DNA of 64,000 nucleotides. Origin: Pseudomonas laurylsulfatiphila. Lineage in GTDB: Bacteria > Pseudomonadota > Gammaproteobacteria > Pseudomonadales > Pseudomonadaceae. The notes under the pieces were generated by a model that saw only the letters and a list, made by a program, of their open reading frames with translations, had not been told where the DNA came from and made no database searches. Where the stretch lies: positions 992,001 through 1,056,000 of the forward strand of contig NZ_NIRS01000001.1 of assembly GCF_002934665.1 (NCBI RefSeq), given 5' to 3'. Positions 26,744-35,876 of this stretch are shown in pieces (position 1 is the stretch's first letter; every line of letters starts with the position of its first letter). The position numbers and the translations under genes were made by a program.

Positions 26744-27893
26744 CCGCTTCGCGCGGCTTGAACGTCATCAGGGCGATGGCCAGCAGGATCGAAGCGAGGA
26801 TGAAAGCGGCGGCAGCAAAGCCAAGGCCTTGCAGACCGACGCTGTCGATCACCCGGCCACCGATCATCGCGCCCAGGCCGATGCCGAGGTTGGCCCCGGC
26901 GATGTTCAGCGACGCGGCAAATGCCGGCGCTTCGGGCGCGGCTTTCATCAGGCGCACATGGCTGACCAGGAACAACGCCGCCTGAGTCACGCCCCAGATG
27001 CCCATCGCCGCCGCCAGACCGAGCGGCGAATGGATGTTCGGCACCAGCGCCACCAGGCCAGCAATCATGAACGCGCAGAACATCATCGACGCCATCAGCG
27101 GATGCCGATCCACTGCCCGGCCGCCCAGGGAGTTGCCGATCAACCCGACCGCGCCGAAGCCCATCAGGCACCAGCCGACCACGGTACCGTTGAAGCCGGC
27201 CAGACGCTCGAGGATGTCGGCCAGATAGGTATAGGCCGTGAACATGCCGCTGAACACGATCACCGACAGCAGCACATGACCGAGCATCAGCGGGCTGCGC
27301 AGGATCTTGAACTGCGACAGGAAGCTCACCTGATGCTGGTGCAGATTGGTCCTGGGCAGATAGATAAACAGCAGCAACGCCTTGGCAAAGGCGATGACCG
27401 CCAGAATCGCAAAGGCACTGCGCCAGCCGAACGCATCGGAAATCAGCGTGCCCACGGGAATGCCGAACACCGTGGCGCAGACAATGCCGAAACCGATCTT
27501 GGCAATGGCGCGACCGGCGTAATCCGGCCCGACGATGTCCACCGCCGTCTCGCTGGCCAGCGCCCAGAACACCGGCAGCCCCAGCGCCGGGATCAACCGG
27601 GCAAACGCCATCACCCAGATGTTCGGCGCCAGCGCCGCCAGCGTATTGGCCAGGCCAAACAGGATCAGCACCGAGATGAACAGCTTGCGCCGTTCGAAGC
27701 GGGCGAACCAGGCCGTGAGGAACGGCCCGAACGCGGCCACGGTGAAAGCGAACAAGGTCACCAGCAAACCGGCCTGCGGGATGCTGACCTCCAGGTCCCT
27801 GGCGATAGCCGGCAACAGGCCAACGATGATGAATTCCGTGGTCAGCACCGTGAAACCGGCGGCAGACAACAGAAGAATGGGCAACAACCGCAT
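26730..27893 (-). CDS. MFS transporter, DHA1 family
   Basis: This 387-residue integral membrane protein has 12 predicted helices. It begins MRLLPILLLSAAGFTVLTTE and shows the family features: the loop 2-3 region FARFERRKLF and the LASETAVDIV region. It resembles YdhP/AraJ-like proton-driven efflux proteins of small molecules. The start at 27893 (GGAG eight bases upstream) is preferred; 27917 is also in frame. It is convergent with nhaR, with the stops 14 bp apart. Confidence 0.85.
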   Translation of the reverse strand: MRLLPILLLSAAGFTVLTTEFIIVGLLPAIARDLEVSIPQAGLLVTLFAFTVAAFGPFLTAWFARFERRKLFISVLILFGLANTLAALAPNIWVMAFARLIPALGLPVFWALASETAVDIVGPDYAGRAIAKIGFGIVCATVFGIPVGTLISDAFGWRSAFAILAVIAFAKALLLFIYLPRTNLHQHQVSFLSQFKILRSPLMLGHVLLSVIVFSGMFTAYTYLADILERLAGFNGTVVGWCLMGFGAVGLIGNSLGGRAVDRHPLMASMMFCAFMIAGLVALVPNIHSPLGLAAAMGIWGVTQAALFLVSHVRLMKAAPEAPAFAASLNIAGANLGIGLGAMIGGRVIDSVGLQGLGFAAAAFILASILLAIALMTFKPREAVTAL

Positions 27894-28133
27894 GCACAAC
27901 TCCAGAAACGACGACACCAGCGATAGCCCGAAGGCCCACTGGCAGACATGAAAATGAGGATGGCGAATCTTAACAGAGTGTTTTCGGATGCGGTTGCACG
28001 AACCTGCAATTCGCGTTGAAGACCAGGGCGTCAGTTCGTCACAGGCCTGAAGGATCGTACCTGCGCTGTGATAAAGTCCGCGCCCTGAAAAAGTACACCC
28101 TGTGGTTAATGCCGATTATTTAAGGGCAAAACC
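27894..28133. other. Gap between divergent MFS and sstT genes (left part)
   Basis: Together with 28238-28372 this is the promoter region for both divergent genes, split by a REPIN. I see no further gene or RNA. Confidence 0.4.
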
Positions 28134-28237
28134 TGTGGGAGCGAGCTTGCTCCGGGCGGTGTTCCGACGATGGCGGACTGTCAGACAACGCAACTATGGA
28201 CTGTGCCACCGTCATCGCGAGCAAGCTCGCTCCCACA
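28134..28237. repeat. REPIN, GGGAGCGAGC family
   Basis: TGTGGGAGCGAGCTTGCTC and its inverse, GAGCAAGCTCGCTCCCACA, at the ends of 104 bp, in the sstT upstream region. Confidence 0.85.
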
Positions 28238-28372
28238 AGAAATGCGACGTTCAACACCTTAAAAGACATTGATCCCTGTGTTTCCTTCTCGGTTTCCTGC
28301 CTGCGGCCTGCCCTGTTTGTTGCCGCAAACCTGCGAAACCATGCATTAATAAAAAATCAGAGACGCTGTTTT

Positions 28373-29605
28373 ATGACTGCTTCATCCCCTTCTCTATTGC
28401 ACCGCCTTAAACGCTTGAGCCTGGTCACGCAGATCGTGATCGGCCTGATCGCCGGTATTGCCCTGGCCCTGTTTGCCCCCGACGTGGCGAAGTCCACGGC
28501 GTTCATCGGTAAAGTGTTTGTCTCCGCGCTGAAAGCCGTCGCGCCGATTCTGGTGTTCGTACTGGTCATGGCGTCGATTGCCAACCACAAGCACGGCCAG
28601 GAAACCCACATCCGGCCGATTCTGTTTTTGTATCTGCTGGGCACTTTCGCCGCCGCCGTGGTCGCGGTGGTTGCCAGCATGACGTTCCCGTCGAGCCTTG
28701 TGCTGTCGACTCAGGACGTCGCGGTCACTGCACCAGGCGGGATTGGCGAAGTGCTGCAAAGCCTGTTGCTGAGCGTGGTCGACAATCCGGTCAGCGCGCT
28801 GATGAACGCCAACTTCATCGGCATTCTGGCGTGGGCCATCGGCATGGGCATCGCCATCCGTCATGCTGGCGACACCACCCGCGAAGTACTGGGCGACCTA
28901 TCCAACGGCGTGACCGTGATCGTGCGCCTGGTGATCAGCTTCGCCCCGCTGGGCATCTTCGGCCTGGTGGCCTCGACCCTCGCCACCTCCGGCTTCGGCG
29001 CCTTGATCGGCTACGCGCACCTGCTGGCCGTGCTGCTGGGCTGCATGCTGTTCGTGGCACTGGTGATGAACCCGATCATTGTCTTCTGGAAACTGCGCCG
29101 CAACCCCTACCCGCTGGTGCTGACCTGCCTGCGCGAAAGCGGCATCACCGCATTCTTCACCCGCAGTTCGGCGGCGAACATTCCGGTCAACCTGGAACTG
29201 AGCAAGCGCCTGGGCCTGCATGAAGACACCTACTCGGTATCGATCCCGCTGGGCGCGACCATCAACATGGCCGGCGCGGCGATCACCATCACCGTGCTGA
29301 CCCTGGCGGCCGTACACACCCTGGGCATCGCCGTGGACATTCCGACCGCGATCCTGCTGAGCGTCGTCGCAGCAATCTGCGCCTGTGGCGCTTCGGGTGT
29401 AGCCGGTGGTTCGCTGTTGCTGATTCCGCTGGCCTGCAGCCTGTTCGGCATCCCGAGCGAAATCGCCATGCAGGTGGTGGCGGTCGGTTTCATCATCGGC
29501 GTGTTGCAGGACTCGGCGGAAACCGCGCTGAACTCCTCCACCGATGTGCTGTTCACCGCGGCGGCTTGCCTGGGTGAAGAGCAGAAGGCCCAACACGCGA
29601 CCTGA
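28373..29605 (+). CDS. sstT: Sodium/serine-threonine symporter SstT
   Basis: This 410-residue dicarboxylate/amino acid:cation symporter family protein imports serine and threonine with sodium. It has eight helices plus re-entrant loops, with the serine-rich loop [15 protein letters not shown], the [10 protein letters not shown] motif and [15 protein letters not shown]. The start [18 protein letters not shown] at 28373 gives the normal length. The upstream region contains a REPIN. Confidence 0.94.
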   Translation: MTASSPSLLHRLKRLSLVTQIVIGLIAGIALALFAPDVAKSTAFIGKVFVSALKAVAPILVFVLVMASIANHKHGQETHIRPILFLYLLGTFAAAVVAVVASMTFPSSLVLSTQDVAVTAPGGIGEVLQSLLLSVVDNPVSALMNANFIGILAWAIGMGIAIRHAGDTTREVLGDLSNGVTVIVRLVISFAPLGIFGLVASTLATSGFGALIGYAHLLAVLLGCMLFVALVMNPIIVFWKLRRNPYPLVLTCLRESGITAFFTRSSAANIPVNLELSKRLGLHEDTYSVSIPLGATINMAGAAITITVLTLAAVHTLGIAVDIPTAILLSVVAAICACGASGVAGGSLLLIPLACSLFGIPSEIAMQVVAVGFIIGVLQDSAETALNSSTDVLFTAAACLGEEQKAQHAT

Positions 29606-29621
29606 CTAACACCGCAAAACT

Positions 29622-29711
29622 TGTGGGAGCGAGCCTGCTCGCGAAGGGGCCGTCAGCCTCAACGTAACCGTTGACTGATACACCGCATTCGCGAGCAGGC
29701 TCGCTCCCACA
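29622..29711. repeat. REPIN, GGGAGCGAGC family
   Basis: A 90-bp palindrome with TGTGGGAGCGAGCCTGCTCG arms, in the convergent gap after sstT. Confidence 0.9.
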
Positions 29712-29745
29712 GAGGTTTGCGGTGAAGTGAAGAATGCTGGCACAT

Positions 29746-29786
29746 GAAAAAGCCCCCGCAGCCTGAGGTTGCGGGGGCTTTTTTGT
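29746..29786. terminator. Bidirectional terminator between sstT and DUF1993
   Basis: AAAAAGCCCCCGCA, an 8-base loop, TGCGGGGGCTTTTTT: a strong stem with T-runs on both strands. Confidence 0.88.
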
Positions 29787-29797
29787 ACCCGGACGGT

Positions 29798-30307
29798 TTA
29801 GAACGCGCCCATGTAGTCGCGCTTGCCCACTTCCACGCCATTGTGGCGCAGCAGTGCATAAGTGGTGGTGACATGGAAGAAGAACTGCGGCAGGCCGTAG
29901 GTCAGCAGGTAGGCTTGGCCACTGAAGCGCTTCTCTTTAGGCGTGCCCGGACGAGTGACGATCTCGATGCCTTCCTTGCCGTTGATCTGCTCCGGCGTGA
30001 ACTCGCCGATGTAAGCCAGAACTTTGCTCAGCAGCGCTTGCAGTTCGGCGAAAGTGGTTTCGGTGTCGTCGTACTTCGGCACTTCAACTTCAGCCAGACG
30101 CGAAGAAACACCCTTGGCGAAATCAACGGCAATCTGCACCTGACGCACCAGCGGGAACATGTCCGGGAACAGGCGCGCTTGCAGGAAGGCGTTAGGGTCG
30201 ATGTTTTTTTCGGTGGCGTGAGCCTCGGCCTTTTTCAGAACATCGCTCAGGGCGTTGAGCATTTGCTGGAAAACAGGCACGGAAGCGTCGTACAGGGAAA
30301 TGGTCAT
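29798..30307 (-). CDS. DUF1993 family protein
   Basis: The 169-residue cytoplasmic protein starts MTISLYDASVPVFQQMLNAL and shows the all-helical pattern of the DUF1993 family (DinB-like four-helix bundle), including FPDMFPLVRQVQIA and the FFFHVTTTYALLRHNGV block near the C-terminus; the histidines of the latter may bind metal. The biochemical role is unknown. The start at 30307 is the family N-terminus. It ends at a shared bidirectional terminator and has a REPIN upstream. Confidence 0.85.
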   Translation of the reverse strand: MTISLYDASVPVFQQMLNALSDVLKKAEAHATEKNIDPNAFLQARLFPDMFPLVRQVQIAVDFAKGVSSRLAEVEVPKYDDTETTFAELQALLSKVLAYIGEFTPEQINGKEGIEIVTRPGTPKEKRFSGQAYLLTYGLPQFFFHVTTTYALLRHNGVEVGKRDYMGAF

Positions 30308-30343
30308 GGCAGGTCTCGTGTGGGAACGTGGTTCATGTACATC

Positions 30344-30443
30344 TGTAGGAGCGAGCCTGCTCGCGATGGACGTTAACGAAAACGCGTCCTGTCTGGATGA
30401 ACGCGTTGCGCCGAAGTCCATCGCGAGCAGGCTCGCTCCTACA
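30344..30443. repeat. REPIN, TAGGAGCGAGC variant
   Basis: A 100-bp unit with TGTAGGAGCGAGCCTGCTCG and its inverse at the ends, between DUF1993 and the steroid operon end. Confidence 0.9.
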
Positions 30444-30502
30444 GGTGATCGGCATCAGGGGCCGATTATAGCCGCGTGCCGCCCTCCCGAGACCGGTCTT
30501 TT

Positions 30503-31378
30503 TCAGCTGCCGTACACTTTGGCCGCCGGGACCGCTTGCGTCAGCAGTTGCGCGACGGCATCGCCCATCTCGCCAACCGCCCAGCGGCCCTGGCGATCCA
30601 GTTGCGGGCCACGGCGCCAGCCATCGGCGATCGACAACTTGCCGCCCTCGACTTCGAACATCTGCCCTGTCACCTCGGCGGACGCCTCGGAACCCAGCCA
30701 CACTACCAGCGGCGCGACGTTTTCCGGGGCGAAGTAATCGAAGCCCTCTTCAGGCTTTTTCATGGTGTCGGCGAACACCTGCTCGGTCATCCCGGTCCGT
30801 GCGGCCGGTGCCAGGGCGTTGGCGGTGATCCCGTAACGGCGCAATTCGGCCGCCTGCACCAGCGTCAGCGAGGCAATACCGCCCTTGGCCGCCGCGTAGT
30901 TGGACTGGCCAATGGAACCCTGCAAACCGGCGCCGGAACTGGTGTTGATGATCCGCGCATTGACCCTGGCACCGCCCTTGGCCTGCTCACGCCAGTACTT
31001 CACGGCGTGGCTGGAAATGCAGAAGTGGCCCTTGAGGTGCACGGCCACCACGGCGTCCCAGTCGGCTTCGCTGAGGCTGGCGAACATGCGGTCGCGGCAG
31101 ATGCCGGCGTTATTGACCACCACGTTCAGGTCGCCAAAGGTTTCGATGGCCTGGCGCACGATCAGCCCCGCCGAGTCATAACGGGTGATGTCGTCGCTGT
31201 TGGCCACGGCACTGCCGCCCTGGCCGAGGATTTCGCCGACCACGGCCAGGGCCGCTTCGCGGTTGATGTCGTTGACCACCACCTTCGCGCCTTCGGTGGC
31301 GAAGGCCATCGCGTAGGCGCGGCCCAGACCACTGCCGGCACCGGTGATGATCACGACGCGGTTTTCACAGATTTTCAT
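30503..31378 (-). CDS. ipdF: SDR dehydrogenase of the steroid C/D-ring pathway (IpdF/ScdG type)
   Basis: This 291-residue NAD(P)-dependent short-chain dehydrogenase has the cofactor motif TGAGSGLGRAYA (residues about 12-23), NNAG at about 90, catalytic Ser in INTSSGAG and the YAAAK pair. Its length, about 40 residues longer than a minimal SDR, and its place at the end of the ipd/ech/fad operon suggest IpdF/ScdG, which oxidises a hydroxyl on the propionyl-CoA side chain of the indane intermediate. The similarity is to 17beta-HSD4-like SDRs. The exact substrate is inferred from context. Confidence 0.75.
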   Translation of the reverse strand: MKICENRVVIITGAGSGLGRAYAMAFATEGAKVVVNDINREAALAVVGEILGQGGSAVANSDDITRYDSAGLIVRQAIETFGDLNVVVNNAGICRDRMFASLSEADWDAVVAVHLKGHFCISSHAVKYWREQAKGGARVNARIINTSSGAGLQGSIGQSNYAAAKGGIASLTLVQAAELRRYGITANALAPAARTGMTEQVFADTMKKPEEGFDYFAPENVAPLVVWLGSEASAEVTGQMFEVEGGKLSIADGWRRGPQLDRQGRWAVGEMGDAVAQLLTQAVPAAKVYGS

Positions 31379-31420
31379 GTTCTACATCCTTCAAATTCTT
31401 TACTGGTCGACACAATTTCC

Positions 31421-31520
31421 TGTAGGAGCGAGCCTGCTCGCGATGGTCGTTAACGAATACGCGGGGTATCTGAATAACCGCGTCGTTCTTGAGTCCATCG
31501 CGAGCAGGCTCGCTCCTGCA
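31421..31520. repeat. REPIN inside the steroid operon
   Basis: A 100-bp TGTAGGAGCGAGCCTGCTCG palindrome in the gap between the thiolase and ipdF genes. Confidence 0.88.
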
Positions 31521-31540
31521 GAATCGGTGTACATCCTGGT

Positions 31541-32689
31541 TTACAAACGTTCGATGATGGTCACGTTGGCCTGCCCACCGCCTTCGCACATGGTCTGCAT
31601 ACCAAAGCGACCGCCACTTCGCTCCAGTTCATGCAGCAAGGTGCACATCAAACGGGTGCCGGTGGCGCCCAGCGGATGGCCGAGGGCAATCGCGCCGCCG
31701 TTGACGTTGGTCTGTTCGTGCGGATAGCCGGTCTCTTTCAGCCAGGCCATGGCCACTGAAGCGAAGGCTTCGTTGATCTCCACACGGTCGATGTCTTGCA
31801 GCTTCATCCCGGCGCGCTTGAGTGCATAAGCCGTGGCCGGGATCGGCGCGGTGAGCATCCAGATCGGGTCTTCGGCGCGCACGCTCAGGTGATGGATGCG
31901 TGCCCGAGGCGTCAGGCCGTAACGCTTGAGCGCCGCCTCCGAGACGATCAGCATCGCGCTGGCCGCGTCGCAGGTCTGGCTCGACACCGCGGCGGTGACC
32001 CGGTCGCAGCCGAACAGGAATTCCAGCTCGGCCATTTTTTCCAGGCTGGTCTGGCGCGGCGTTTCATCGTGCAGCACACCGGCCAACGGCACGATCTCGC
32101 GATTGAAGCGACCTTGCTCGATGGCCTGCAGAGCCCGTCGATGGGACTCCAACGAATAGGCTTCGAGCTGCGCCCGGGACAGGTCCCACTTTTCGGCGAT
32201 CATCTGCGCCGAACGGAACTGCGTCGGCGGTTGCGCGCCGTAGCGCCGCACCCAGCCTTCGGAGCCGCTGAACGGATCGGTGAAGCCCAACGGCTCGGCG
32301 GCAATCATCGCCGAGGAAATCGGGATCTGGGTCATGGTCTGCACGCCACCGGCGATGACCACGTCCTGGGTGCCGCTCATCACCGCCTGGGCGGCGAAGT
32401 GCACCGCTTGCTGGGACGAACCGCACTGACGATCGATGGTGGTGCCCGGCACCGATTGCGACAGGCCGGCCGCCAGCCAACTGGTGCGGGCGATGTCACC
32501 GGCCAGCGGGCCGATGGTGTCGACACAGCCGAAGATCACGTCGTCGTAATCCTCGTCGGGAATGTCATTGCGCTCGACCAGTGCGCGTAATACGTGGGCG
32601 CCCAGGTCGGCGGCGTGGATCTGGCTCAGACCACCCTTGCGCCGCCCGGTAGGGGTGCGCAGGGCGTCGACGATATAGGCTTCAGGCAT
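31541..32689 (-). CDS. fadA6: Thiolase of steroid ring degradation (FadA6/ScdF type)
   Basis: This 382-residue acetyl-CoA acetyltransferase cleaves a beta-keto acyl-CoA. The nucleophilic Cys is in DRQCGSSQQA (near 90), the His region is NVNGGAIALGHPLGATG and the second Cys is in MCEGGGQAN near the C-terminus. Thiolases of this shape end the C/D-ring beta-oxidation steps in Actinobacteria (FadA6) and Comamonas (ScdF). It sits between the acyl-CoA dehydrogenases and ipdF, separated from each by a REPIN. The start follows GAGG. Confidence 0.82.
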   Translation of the reverse strand: MPEAYIVDALRTPTGRRKGGLSQIHAADLGAHVLRALVERNDIPDEDYDDVIFGCVDTIGPLAGDIARTSWLAAGLSQSVPGTTIDRQCGSSQQAVHFAAQAVMSGTQDVVIAGGVQTMTQIPISSAMIAAEPLGFTDPFSGSEGWVRRYGAQPPTQFRSAQMIAEKWDLSRAQLEAYSLESHRRALQAIEQGRFNREIVPLAGVLHDETPRQTSLEKMAELEFLFGCDRVTAAVSSQTCDAASAMLIVSEAALKRYGLTPRARIHHLSVRAEDPIWMLTAPIPATAYALKRAGMKLQDIDRVEINEAFASVAMAWLKETGYPHEQTNVNGGAIALGHPLGATGTRLMCTLLHELERSGGRFGMQTMCEGGGQANVTIIERL

Positions 32690-32731
32690 GGTCTACCTCG
32701 GTATAAAAATTAAGATCAGGCGCCGATAACC

Positions 32732-32821
32732 TGTGGGAGCGAGCCTGCTCGCGAATGCGTCAGTTCAGTCGACAAAAATGTTGAATGTGCTGCCGCCTTC
32801 GCGAGCAGGCTCGCTCCCACA
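32732..32821. repeat. REPIN inside the steroid operon
   Basis: A 90-bp TGTGGGAGCGAGCCTGCTCG palindrome between the acyl-CoA dehydrogenase and thiolase genes. Confidence 0.9.
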
Positions 32822-32847
32822 GGGGGGGCGTCACCCTTACTGACGGG

Positions 32848-33903
32848 TTAAAACGTACTGCCCGCACCCAGCGCCGGGTTACCCTCGAACAGCGCCGCGC
32901 GAATCCGCCCTTTGTGACGGCCGCGATCGCCCCAGACCTTGTCCAGCGCCCAGGCGCGTTTCATGAACAGATGCAGGTCGACTTCCCAGGTGTAACCCAT
33001 GGCGCCGTGGGCCTGGATGGTGTTCTTCGCCGCGAGCATGGCCGCTTCCGCCGTTGCCAGCTTGGCGTGGGACACCAGCACGTCCTGCCCCGGTTGCTGC
33101 TCGGCCAGCGCATAAGCGGCGCGGTACAGCGGGCCTTTGGCGAACTCGATCTGTACCGCGACGTTGGCCATCAAATGCTTGACCGCCTGGAACGAGCCGA
33201 CCGGCTTGCCGAACTGCTTGCGCTCAAAGGTGTAGTCCACCGCCAGGTCGACCATGCGTTTGGCCAGCCCCAGCAATTGCGCGCCGCTGGCGAGGGCGCC
33301 ACGGTTGAAGGCGGCAGCCCACAAGCGCCGGCCTTGTTCGCCGCTGGCTACGCAAGTAGCGGGAGTCGGCGTCCATTCGACCTGGAACAGTTGACGGCTC
33401 GGGTCGACCGACTCGTTGCGGGTCAGGCGCACGGCATCGCGCTCCAGTGCATGCACTTCATCACCATGGGCCAGCAACAGCAGATCGGCAACATGGGCAT
33501 CGCTGACCAGCGGGTTACCCGGTTCGGAAACGGCCAGCCGTGCACTGCCCTCGGCGACCCGCGCCAACCAGTATTGCTTGAGCGCCATGTGTTGCTCATC
33601 GAGGGCGGCGAGCAACGGCACGCCCACCAGCATGGTGTCCACCAGCGGTTCGGGCAGGCCGGCGTAACCGCATTCCTGGGCAATCAGCACGAAATCCAAT
33701 TCATTCATGCCCATGCCGTCCTGCGCCTCGGGCACGGTCAGCGCGGTCAGGCCCAGCTCCACCAGTTGCGCCCAGAGTCGCTCACTGCGCCCGCTATCGC
33801 TCTGCCACAGTTCGCGAATGCGTTCCGGGGTGACTTCGTTGATGAGGAAGCTGCGGACGTTGTCCTGAAACAGCAGTTGGTCGCGGCTGAAACTAAAGTC
33901 CAT
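32848..33903 (-). CDS. Acyl-CoA dehydrogenase, short partner subunit
   Basis: This 351-residue flavoprotein-family protein starts MDFSFSRDQLLFQDNVRSFL. The C-terminal helical bundle has VQIEFAKGPLYRAAYAL and the QAHGAMGYTWEVDLHLFMKR region typical of acyl-CoA dehydrogenases; the middle beta domain is shorter than usual. Steroid acyl-CoA dehydrogenases of Mycobacterium and Comamonas work as heterotetramers of two different subunits, and this gene lies 10 bp after a longer paralogue, which fits the second subunit. The substrate, an indane or later C/D-ring acyl-CoA, is inferred. Confidence 0.8.
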   Translation of the reverse strand: MDFSFSRDQLLFQDNVRSFLINEVTPERIRELWQSDSGRSERLWAQLVELGLTALTVPEAQDGMGMNELDFVLIAQECGYAGLPEPLVDTMLVGVPLLAALDEQHMALKQYWLARVAEGSARLAVSEPGNPLVSDAHVADLLLLAHGDEVHALERDAVRLTRNESVDPSRQLFQVEWTPTPATCVASGEQGRRLWAAAFNRGALASGAQLLGLAKRMVDLAVDYTFERKQFGKPVGSFQAVKHLMANVAVQIEFAKGPLYRAAYALAEQQPGQDVLVSHAKLATAEAAMLAAKNTIQAHGAMGYTWEVDLHLFMKRAWALDKVWGDRGRHKGRIRAALFEGNPALGAGSTF

Positions 33904-33913
33904 GGTCTATTCC

Positions 33914-35080
33914 TCAGGCACGCGGCATGCCGAGCATGCGTTCGGCAATGATGTTGCGCTGGATCTCGTTGGTGCCGGCGTAGATCGGCCCGGCCTGGGC
34001 AAACAGGAAACCTTCCAGCCAATGGCCGACGTCACCGGCGGCCGGGGCTTGCGGCAACAGCTCGCCACGCAGGCCAAGAATGCTCATGGCGGTGTCGTGC
34101 ATGCGCTGGTCGAGTTCGGACCAGAAGATCTTGTTGGTCGACGACTCCGGCCCGATCTTGCCGCCCTGCACCAATTGCGAGGCGGTCATGTAGGTGCTCA
34201 GGGTGTAGGCCTCGGCATCGAGCCAGGCACGCATCACCGCCTCTCCGATAGCCGGGTCGCGGTCGGCCTGCTCGCGGTTGGCCTGGTACAACTGCACCAG
34301 ACGCTTGGCGGTTTCCTGGAAGCGCGCAGGCGAGCGCAGCAACAAACCGCGTTCGAAACCGGCGGTGGACATCGCCACGTGCCAACCCATGCCTTCACCG
34401 CCGAGGGCGTTCTCCACCGGCACCTTGACGTCGTCGAAGAAGATCTCGGCAAAGCCCGGCAAGCCGTTGAGCTGCGGAATCGGCCGCACAGTGATGCCCG
34501 GTGTATTGAGCGGCAGCAGGATGAAGGTCAGGCCGTGATGGCGCTGGGACTGTGGATCGGTGCGGAAAATACCGAACACCCAATCGGCCCACACCGCGCG
34601 GGTCGACCAGGTCTTCTGGCCATTGATCACGTAGTGGTCGCCCACCCGTTCCGCCTTGGAGCGGATCGCCGCCATGTCGGAACCGGCACCCGGCTCGGAC
34701 CAGGCCTGGGCCCAGATGTCTTCGCCGGTGGCCATGCGCGGCAGGAATCGCGCTTTCTGCTCTTCGCTGCCGTACTCCATCAGGGTCGGGCCGAGCAGGA
34801 AGATACCGTTCTGGTTGACCCGTGCCGGCGCCCCGGAACGGTAGTATTCCTCTTCGAAAATCAGCCATTCAATCAGGTCGCAGCCGCGCCCGCCGAGTTC
34901 GGTCGGCCAGGTGACCATGCCCCAACGGCCTTCGTTGAGTTTGGCTTCCCAGGCGCGGTGCTCGGCAAAGCCCTGTTCGGTGTCGAACGATTGCAGCGGT
35001 TCACTCGGTACATTGGCCGCCAGCCAGGTCCGCGCCTCAACGCGAAAGGCCTGCTGGGCCGGGGTATAGGTCAGGTCCAT
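33914..35080 (-). CDS. Acyl-CoA dehydrogenase, long subunit (FadE30/ScdC1-like)
   Basis: This 388-residue FAD enzyme starts MDLTYTPAQQAFRVEARTWL. The flavin site is visible in AQAWSEPGAGSDMAAIRSKAE, then NGQKTWSTRAVWADW, and the C-terminal GTNEIQRNIIAERMLG is characteristic. It should introduce a 2,3-double bond into a steroid-derived acyl-CoA together with the shorter partner. The start at 35080 is chosen over one 30 bases upstream because it matches the family N-terminus. The gene overlaps the region just after echA20. Confidence 0.85.
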   Translation of the reverse strand: MDLTYTPAQQAFRVEARTWLAANVPSEPLQSFDTEQGFAEHRAWEAKLNEGRWGMVTWPTELGGRGCDLIEWLIFEEEYYRSGAPARVNQNGIFLLGPTLMEYGSEEQKARFLPRMATGEDIWAQAWSEPGAGSDMAAIRSKAERVGDHYVINGQKTWSTRAVWADWVFGIFRTDPQSQRHHGLTFILLPLNTPGITVRPIPQLNGLPGFAEIFFDDVKVPVENALGGEGMGWHVAMSTAGFERGLLLRSPARFQETAKRLVQLYQANREQADRDPAIGEAVMRAWLDAEAYTLSTYMTASQLVQGGKIGPESSTNKIFWSELDQRMHDTAMSILGLRGELLPQAPAAGDVGHWLEGFLFAQAGPIYAGTNEIQRNIIAERMLGMPRA

Positions 35081-35090
35081 GGATATGCCT

Positions 35091-35846
35091 TCAGCCGTTG
35101 AATCGGGCATCGCGTTTCTCGACGAACGAGTCGCGTGCTTCCTGAGAGTCCAGTGAGCGGTAGGCTTCGAGGGTGAAGCCCTGCTCCCAGCGGTATTTGT
35201 CTTCCAGATTGCCGTCTTCGATGCCGGTCAGCGCTTCCTTGGCCAGGCTGATCATCCCCGGGCTCTTGGCGGCAATGGTGCGGGCGATCTGCAACGCGGT
35301 TTCACGCAAGTCTTCACGCTTGACCACCCGCTCCACGGCGCCCAGACGGTAAGCCTCGGCGGCGTCGATCGGCTCGCCGGTGAAGTACATGTGGCGGACC
35401 TTCTGCACCGGGAACAGGCGCTGCAAATGCGCGCCGCCACCCATGGCCCCGCGATCCACTTCCGGCACGCCGAAGGTGGCGCACTCGGACGCGACGATGA
35501 TGTCGGCAGCGCCGCAGATGCCGATGCCGCCGCCCAGCACGAAGCCGTGCACGGCCACGATCACCGGTTTCGGGTTGCGGTGGATGGCCTTGAAGCTGTC
35601 GTAGTTGCCCTTGTTCACCGCGACGATCAGGTTGCCGTCGGCGGCCAGTTCCTTGATATCGACCCCGGCGCAGAAGCCGCGACCTTCGGCACGGATCAGG
35701 ATCACCCGCACATCGTTGTTGCGGCCCAGCCCCTCGATCTCGCTGGCGATATCAGCCCAGCCCTGGTTGTTGAAGGCGTTGACCGGTGGCCGGTTGAACA
35801 CCAGTTCGGCAATGCCGTTATCGATGCTGACGCTAAATGGTTTCAT
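35091..35846 (-). CDS. echA20: Enoyl-CoA hydratase-family ring D hydrolase (EchA20/ScdY type)
   Basis: This 251-residue crotonase-fold protein has the oxyanion-hole motif RAEGRGFCAGVDIKE (about residues 52-66) and GFVLGGGIGICGAADI. The first motif and the FGVPEVDRGAMGGGAHLQRL block closely resemble what I remember of mycobacterial EchA20, which hydrolytically opens ring D of the HIEC-CoA intermediate. It is flanked by ipdC and the acyl-CoA dehydrogenases, as expected for this pathway. The start has GGAAGG upstream. Confidence 0.82.
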   Translation of the reverse strand: MKPFSVSIDNGIAELVFNRPPVNAFNNQGWADIASEIEGLGRNNDVRVILIRAEGRGFCAGVDIKELAADGNLIVAVNKGNYDSFKAIHRNPKPVIVAVHGFVLGGGIGICGAADIIVASECATFGVPEVDRGAMGGGAHLQRLFPVQKVRHMYFTGEPIDAAEAYRLGAVERVVKREDLRETALQIARTIAAKSPGMISLAKEALTGIEDGNLEDKYRWEQGFTLEAYRSLDSQEARDSFVEKRDARFNG

Positions 35847-35876
35847 GGTTTCCTTCCTTCACAATGCATGGCCCCT